Shown here one piece after another: positions 61,014-64,000 of a DNA stretch of 64,000 bases. The stretch covers positions 124,001 through 188,000 of the forward strand of contig NZ_PXOH01000002.1 in the NCBI RefSeq assembly GCF_003007785.1. Direction: 5' to 3'. A model generated the notes under the pieces. It had not been told where the DNA came from and did no database searches. It saw only the letters and a program-made list of their open reading frames with translations. The position numbers and the translations under genes are program-made. The DNA is from Aphanothece hegewaldii CCALA 016. GTDB taxonomy: Bacteria > Cyanobacteriota > Cyanobacteriia > Cyanobacteriales > Microcystaceae. Every line of letters starts with the position of its first letter. Position 1 is the first letter of the stretch.

Positions 61014-61724
61014 ATGAATGTTTTGATCGTAGAAGATGAACCCGCGATCGCGCAATTACTTCGAGAAACCTTAGAACGAGAAAACTTTTCCTGTATTGTT
61101 GCTCAAACGGGTTTACAAGCGTTAGATTTATTCGCACAACATAAACCCGATGTTGTTATTCTTGATCTCATGCTTCCTGAACTTGATGGGTTAGAAGTTT
61201 GTACCCGCATTCGGCAAAAATCTGGAATTAAAGATCCTTATATTCTCATGCTTACGGCTAAAGGGGAAGAAATCGATCGTATTATTGGTTTATCAACAGG
61301 TGCTGATGATTACCTTGTTAAACCTTTTAGTCCTAGAGAATTAGTCGCTAGAGTTAGAGCTTTACTCCGTCGTAGTTTGCGACATGGTGGACAAACCAAT
61401 CAAGTTTATCGTACTCGTCATTTTACCATCGATTTAGATCAACATACTGCAATCCGTCATTTAGATGATAATACCTCCGAACTCCTCGAATTGACTACGT
61501 TAGAATTTAAGTTATTAGTCACTTTTGTTAGTTATCCAAGTCGGGTTTGGAGTCGTACACAACTGATTGATCAACTTTGGGGTAATGACTTTTTTGGTGA
61601 CGATCGAGTTGTTGATACTCATATCCGACGTTTACGCAAAAAAATCGAACCTGATGCGTCTCATCCGTCCTATATTAAAACGGTAGTCGGCATAGGTTAT
61701 AAATTTGAAGATGAAATTCTCTAA
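61014..61724 (+). CDS. OmpR-family response regulator
   Basis: 236 residues. The receiver domain has EDE at residues 7-9, the acceptor Asp in VVILDLMLP near 51, and KPFSPRELVARV with the conserved Lys. The winged-helix output domain ends in VVDTHIRRLRKKIEPD and GIGYKF. It overlaps the following kinase gene by 14 bp, so the two form a cognate pair. Confidence 0.93.
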   Translation: MNVLIVEDEPAIAQLLRETLERENFSCIVAQTGLQALDLFAQHKPDVVILDLMLPELDGLEVCTRIRQKSGIKDPYILMLTAKGEEIDRIIGLSTGADDYLVKPFSPRELVARVRALLRRSLRHGGQTNQVYRTRHFTIDLDQHTAIRHLDDNTSELLELTTLEFKLLVTFVSYPSRVWSRTQLIDQLWGNDFFGDDRVVDTHIRRLRKKIEPDASHPSYIKTVVGIGYKFEDEIL

Positions 61725-62826
61725 TATTTCTATGCCAAAACTTAGTTTAGGTACTCGCTTTTTTTTATCACATTTGTTAGTGATGATGGTGGGTTTAAGT
61801 AGTTTTATTGCAATGGCTAAACTCTCATCACCAAAGATGTTTGTTTTGCGTTTAGAACAATTAGAAAGACAAGGTTTTTTTACGGTTCGTTCGGCGAGAA
61901 CGTATCTCATTAGAGGTTTTGAAACTGCTTGGGATAGTAGCGCGATTTCTGCTTGTATTGTAGGAGGAACAACTGCTGGTTTTTTGAGTTATTTTGCTTC
62001 TCGTCAAGCAATGAAACAATTTAAAGCAATGAAAGAAATTACTCAAGAATTCGCCGCAGGAAATTTACATCGCCGCATGACGAGTAGTGATGTTCCTGAA
62101 TTTAATCAATTAGCCAATAGTTTTAATTACATGGCAAAAAGTTTAGAAAACGTTGAAAAAAAACGACGCGAATTAATTGGCGACTTAACTCATGAGTTAA
62201 GAACACCTTTAACAGTAGTTAGAGGTTATTTAGAAGAATTAGCCGATGGTTCAATTGATGCTTCTCCTGAATTATATGCACGTTTAGTACAAGAAACCAG
62301 ACGTTTAGAAAGATTGACTTATGATTTACAAGAGTTATCAAAATCTGAAGCGGGCTATTTAACGATTAATTTACAGCCGATACATCTCGAACCAATTCTG
62401 AATTCTTTAGTCGAAAAATTTGCCGATCAACTTTTAGAAGATGGGCCAGTTTTACAGTTAGATTGTCCGATAGAATTACCACTTGTTTTAGCGGATGCCG
62501 ATCGCACTGAGCAAATTTTAGTAAATCTATTGGGAAATGCTTTAAGATATACCGAAAAAGGAACAATTACTCTTAAAGCTTGGCGCGAAAAACAAGTCGT
62601 TTGGATTGCCGTAATTGATACAGGAATTGGCATCGCTCAAGACGATTTATCCTATGTATTTGAAAAGTTTTGGCGTGCAGATCGATCGCGTTCTCGCTAT
62701 TCGGGTGGTAGTGGAATTGGACTAGCGATCGCTCGTCGTTTAGTGGAGTTACAAAATGGTCAGATTGAAGTCGAAAGTCAGTTAGGACTCGGTAGTACAT
62801 TTCGGTTTTCTTTACCCGTTTCTTAA
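61711..62826 (+). CDS. Membrane sensor histidine kinase
   Basis: 371 residues from the ATG at 61711 (the frame also reaches a TTG at 61705). Two membrane helices (about 14-34 and 72-92) frame a short periplasmic loop, followed by HAMP, an H-box LIGDLTHELRTPLTVVRGY near residue 158, and a complete ATP-binding domain (N-box NLLGNALRY, DTGIGIA, FEKFWRAD, GSGIGLAIA). The build resembles BaeS-type kinases. It surely phosphorylates the regulator just upstream. Confidence 0.93.
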   Translation: MKFSNISMPKLSLGTRFFLSHLLVMMVGLSSFIAMAKLSSPKMFVLRLEQLERQGFFTVRSARTYLIRGFETAWDSSAISACIVGGTTAGFLSYFASRQAMKQFKAMKEITQEFAAGNLHRRMTSSDVPEFNQLANSFNYMAKSLENVEKKRRELIGDLTHELRTPLTVVRGYLEELADGSIDASPELYARLVQETRRLERLTYDLQELSKSEAGYLTINLQPIHLEPILNSLVEKFADQLLEDGPVLQLDCPIELPLVLADADRTEQILVNLLGNALRYTEKGTITLKAWREKQVVWIAVIDTGIGIAQDDLSYVFEKFWRADRSRSRYSGGSGIGLAIARRLVELQNGQIEVESQLGLGSTFRFSLPVS

Positions 62827-62993
62827 AGAAAAATTAGCAAAATCTTTCGATTTAGGAGAAATAGAAGATGAAACGAACAGAAATTAGAAAAAAAGATTCA
62901 TGTGTCTAAATAAAAAAATAAACGTTTATTATTCTCAAGATACTGTTTTATGAGGATTGACGGCCGTTAAGTTGACAATACCCTTCAAATGGC

Positions 62994-63542
62994 CTATTGC
63001 AGTGGGACGAGTTTCTCGGTGAATTCAATTTCTTCTCCGTTGGGCAGAATGAGCCTATATCCACAAACCTCTCTGGGGTCAAAACCAACAGCACCAGTGA
63101 GGTCGCTTTCGCTCAGACTACTCTCATCGTTCCAAATAACTCCTTCTAGACAAGTATTTCTCAGGTTGCATCCGCTAAAGAAAGCAAATCTTAAGTCGGC
63201 TCCTCGGAAATTTGCTCCTTCAAAGTCGGAATCGTAGACGGTTCTCTTATAGAAGGAAGCACCTTTCAAATTGGCTCGGCGGCAGTTGACATTATTGAGA
63301 ACAGCACCCTCCAAATAGGCTCCAGTCAAATTAGCTCCCTCCAAGTTAACCTCACCTATTCCAGTATCGCAAAAGATGACTCCAGCCAAATTAGCCCCAC
63401 TGAGATCAACTGTACCAAGTCCAGAATCTTGGAAATTAATCCCCCGCAGGTCAACCCCACTGAGGTTAAATCCTTGCAAAGAAACTCTGGAGAAAAATCT
63501 CTCGCCAGCAGCGTAGCGTCTCAGAAACTCTTCACCATCCAT
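62994..63542 (-). CDS. Pentapeptide-repeat protein
   Basis: 182 residues with about 20 A(D/N)LXX-type pentapeptides (SGANLAGV, EGANLTGA, RRANLKGA, EGANFRGADL) between residues 20 and 150, which fold as a right-handed square helix. A short non-repeat C-terminus (FDPREVCGYRLILPNGEEI) follows. It has no signal peptide. Family members are common in cyanobacteria and mostly without known function. Confidence 0.88.
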   Translation of the reverse strand: MDGEEFLRRYAAGERFFSRVSLQGFNLSGVDLRGINFQDSGLGTVDLSGANLAGVIFCDTGIGEVNLEGANLTGAYLEGAVLNNVNCRRANLKGASFYKRTVYDSDFEGANFRGADLRFAFFSGCNLRNTCLEGVIWNDESSLSESDLTGAVGFDPREVCGYRLILPNGEEIEFTEKLVPLQ

Positions 63543-63735
63543 AACACAACTCCTGAAACAATTTCTACGATCAAGAATAGCGCGATCGGTCCGGCTTATT
63601 CTCCGCTCTCGTCGAGAGTTACCTTATCCCAAACTGACGTTAATTTCCCAAACCTCATCGTAACAAATCATTCTAATTGGCCAAAAAAAGCATAGAGATA
63701 TCGGTATGATTGAAGTCAGTTGTCTCACCTAACCA

Positions 63736-64000
63736 ATGAGCGTGAATATTTTAAGGCAAAATTTCGCCCTACTCAGCCTAGGGATCAAAGTTTTATGTTT
63801 TTTTGTAATCCTTTATACAGACATAATATTAGCTCAGAATGTACAAAACAGTGGACAGACTGCTCAAGTTCGTCCTAGGGTAATTCCCCCAAGACAACCA
63901 CCAGCACTCCCGACACCGCAACCTTTACCCGAAATTCCCCTAGAAACGACTCCAACACCGCCAATCACTCCAGAATTGCCGAATATTCCAGGAAACATTA
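63736..64000 (+). CDS. Probable two-partner-secretion transporter (TpsB/ShlB-like), 3' end outside window
   Basis: 88 codons are visible from the ATG at 63736. A signal peptide (LCFFVILYTDIILAQ) is followed by a proline-rich linker with repeated PxLPEIPLETTPTPP and ELPNIPGNI. This is the typical start of cyanobacterial ShlB/FhaC-like outer-membrane transporters, in which a POTRA domain and beta barrel follow. Only the N-terminus is available, so the call rests on this pattern. It could serve the haemagglutinin-like protein at 24.2-26.5 kb. Confidence 0.55.
   Translation, partial: MSVNILRQNFALLSLGIKVLCFFVILYTDIILAQNVQNSGQTAQVRPRVIPPRQPPALPTPQPLPEIPLETTPTPPITPELPNIPGNI

Noticed and set aside
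63429..63695. 88-residue plus-strand frame overlapping the pentapeptide gene
   Set aside because: Much of it is antisense to the pentapeptide repeats, and the remainder has no start signal or family.

Overview
The window comes from a low-GC cyanobacterium, probably a unicellular or colonial one. The evidence is psbU (an extrinsic photosystem II protein), a ferrochelatase with a C-terminal chlorophyll a/b-binding-like tail, a PII protein with a GTA-N8-TAC NtcA-type site in front of it, the rimP-nusA-ylxR-infB order, a transaldolase with C-terminal EF-hands, many GCGATCGC (HIP1-type) octamers, and several Uma2-family genes. I see no rRNA, tRNA, CRISPR array or intact insertion sequence.

Layout. 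1-5 kb: the 3' part of a large secreted Calx-beta/RTX protein, then a membrane-anchored coiled-coil protein. 5-17 kb: housekeeping genes (an exported pterin dehydratase-like protein, a GAF-SpoIIE phosphatase, argH, sixA-like, gltA, glnB, DHNA-CoA thioesterase-like, plsC, an atypical thioredoxin, ygfZ-like, prlC) and a ParE-type toxin-antitoxin pair. 17-24 kb: an HtrA protease, psbU, tandem histidine phosphatases, yqeG-like, a methyltransferase and hemH. 24-31 kb: a filamentous-haemagglutinin-like exoprotein, a small exported Cys-containing peptide, a histidine kinase with an eroded ATP-binding domain, nurA and a HAD protein. 31-43 kb: metH, an 800-bp gene-free stretch with two copies of a structured element, duplicated Uma2 genes, a DUF790/Bax1-like gene, TPR, Nudix-like, GNAT and MFS genes. 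43-50 kb: the translation/transcription-factor operon and an unknown membrane protein. 51-59 kb: a one-direction carbon-metabolism cassette (glgP relic, gap1, tal, gldA, eno, D-lactate dehydrogenase, lactate permease). 59-64 kb: response regulators, a creatininase-family protein, a histidine kinase, a pentapeptide protein, and the start of a probable two-partner-secretion transporter.

The genes that most clearly work together are those at 51-59 kb. They read as a fermentative or dark-metabolism module from triose phosphates to exported lactate, and a decayed glycogen phosphorylase 5' end sits exactly upstream. The most unusual non-coding signal is at 35.28-35.73 kb. Two copies of a sequence there share conserved blocks (CTACCGAGTCC and CCTTCCCGACTACTTT) around different but self-complementary stems, and a second long stem differs between the copies by two compensatory base-pair changes. 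That pattern suggests a tandem structured RNA between metH and the Uma2 genes, and I could not match it to a known class. Convergent gene pairs in this genome are also packed very tightly: several share their stop codons in a 4-base overlap.
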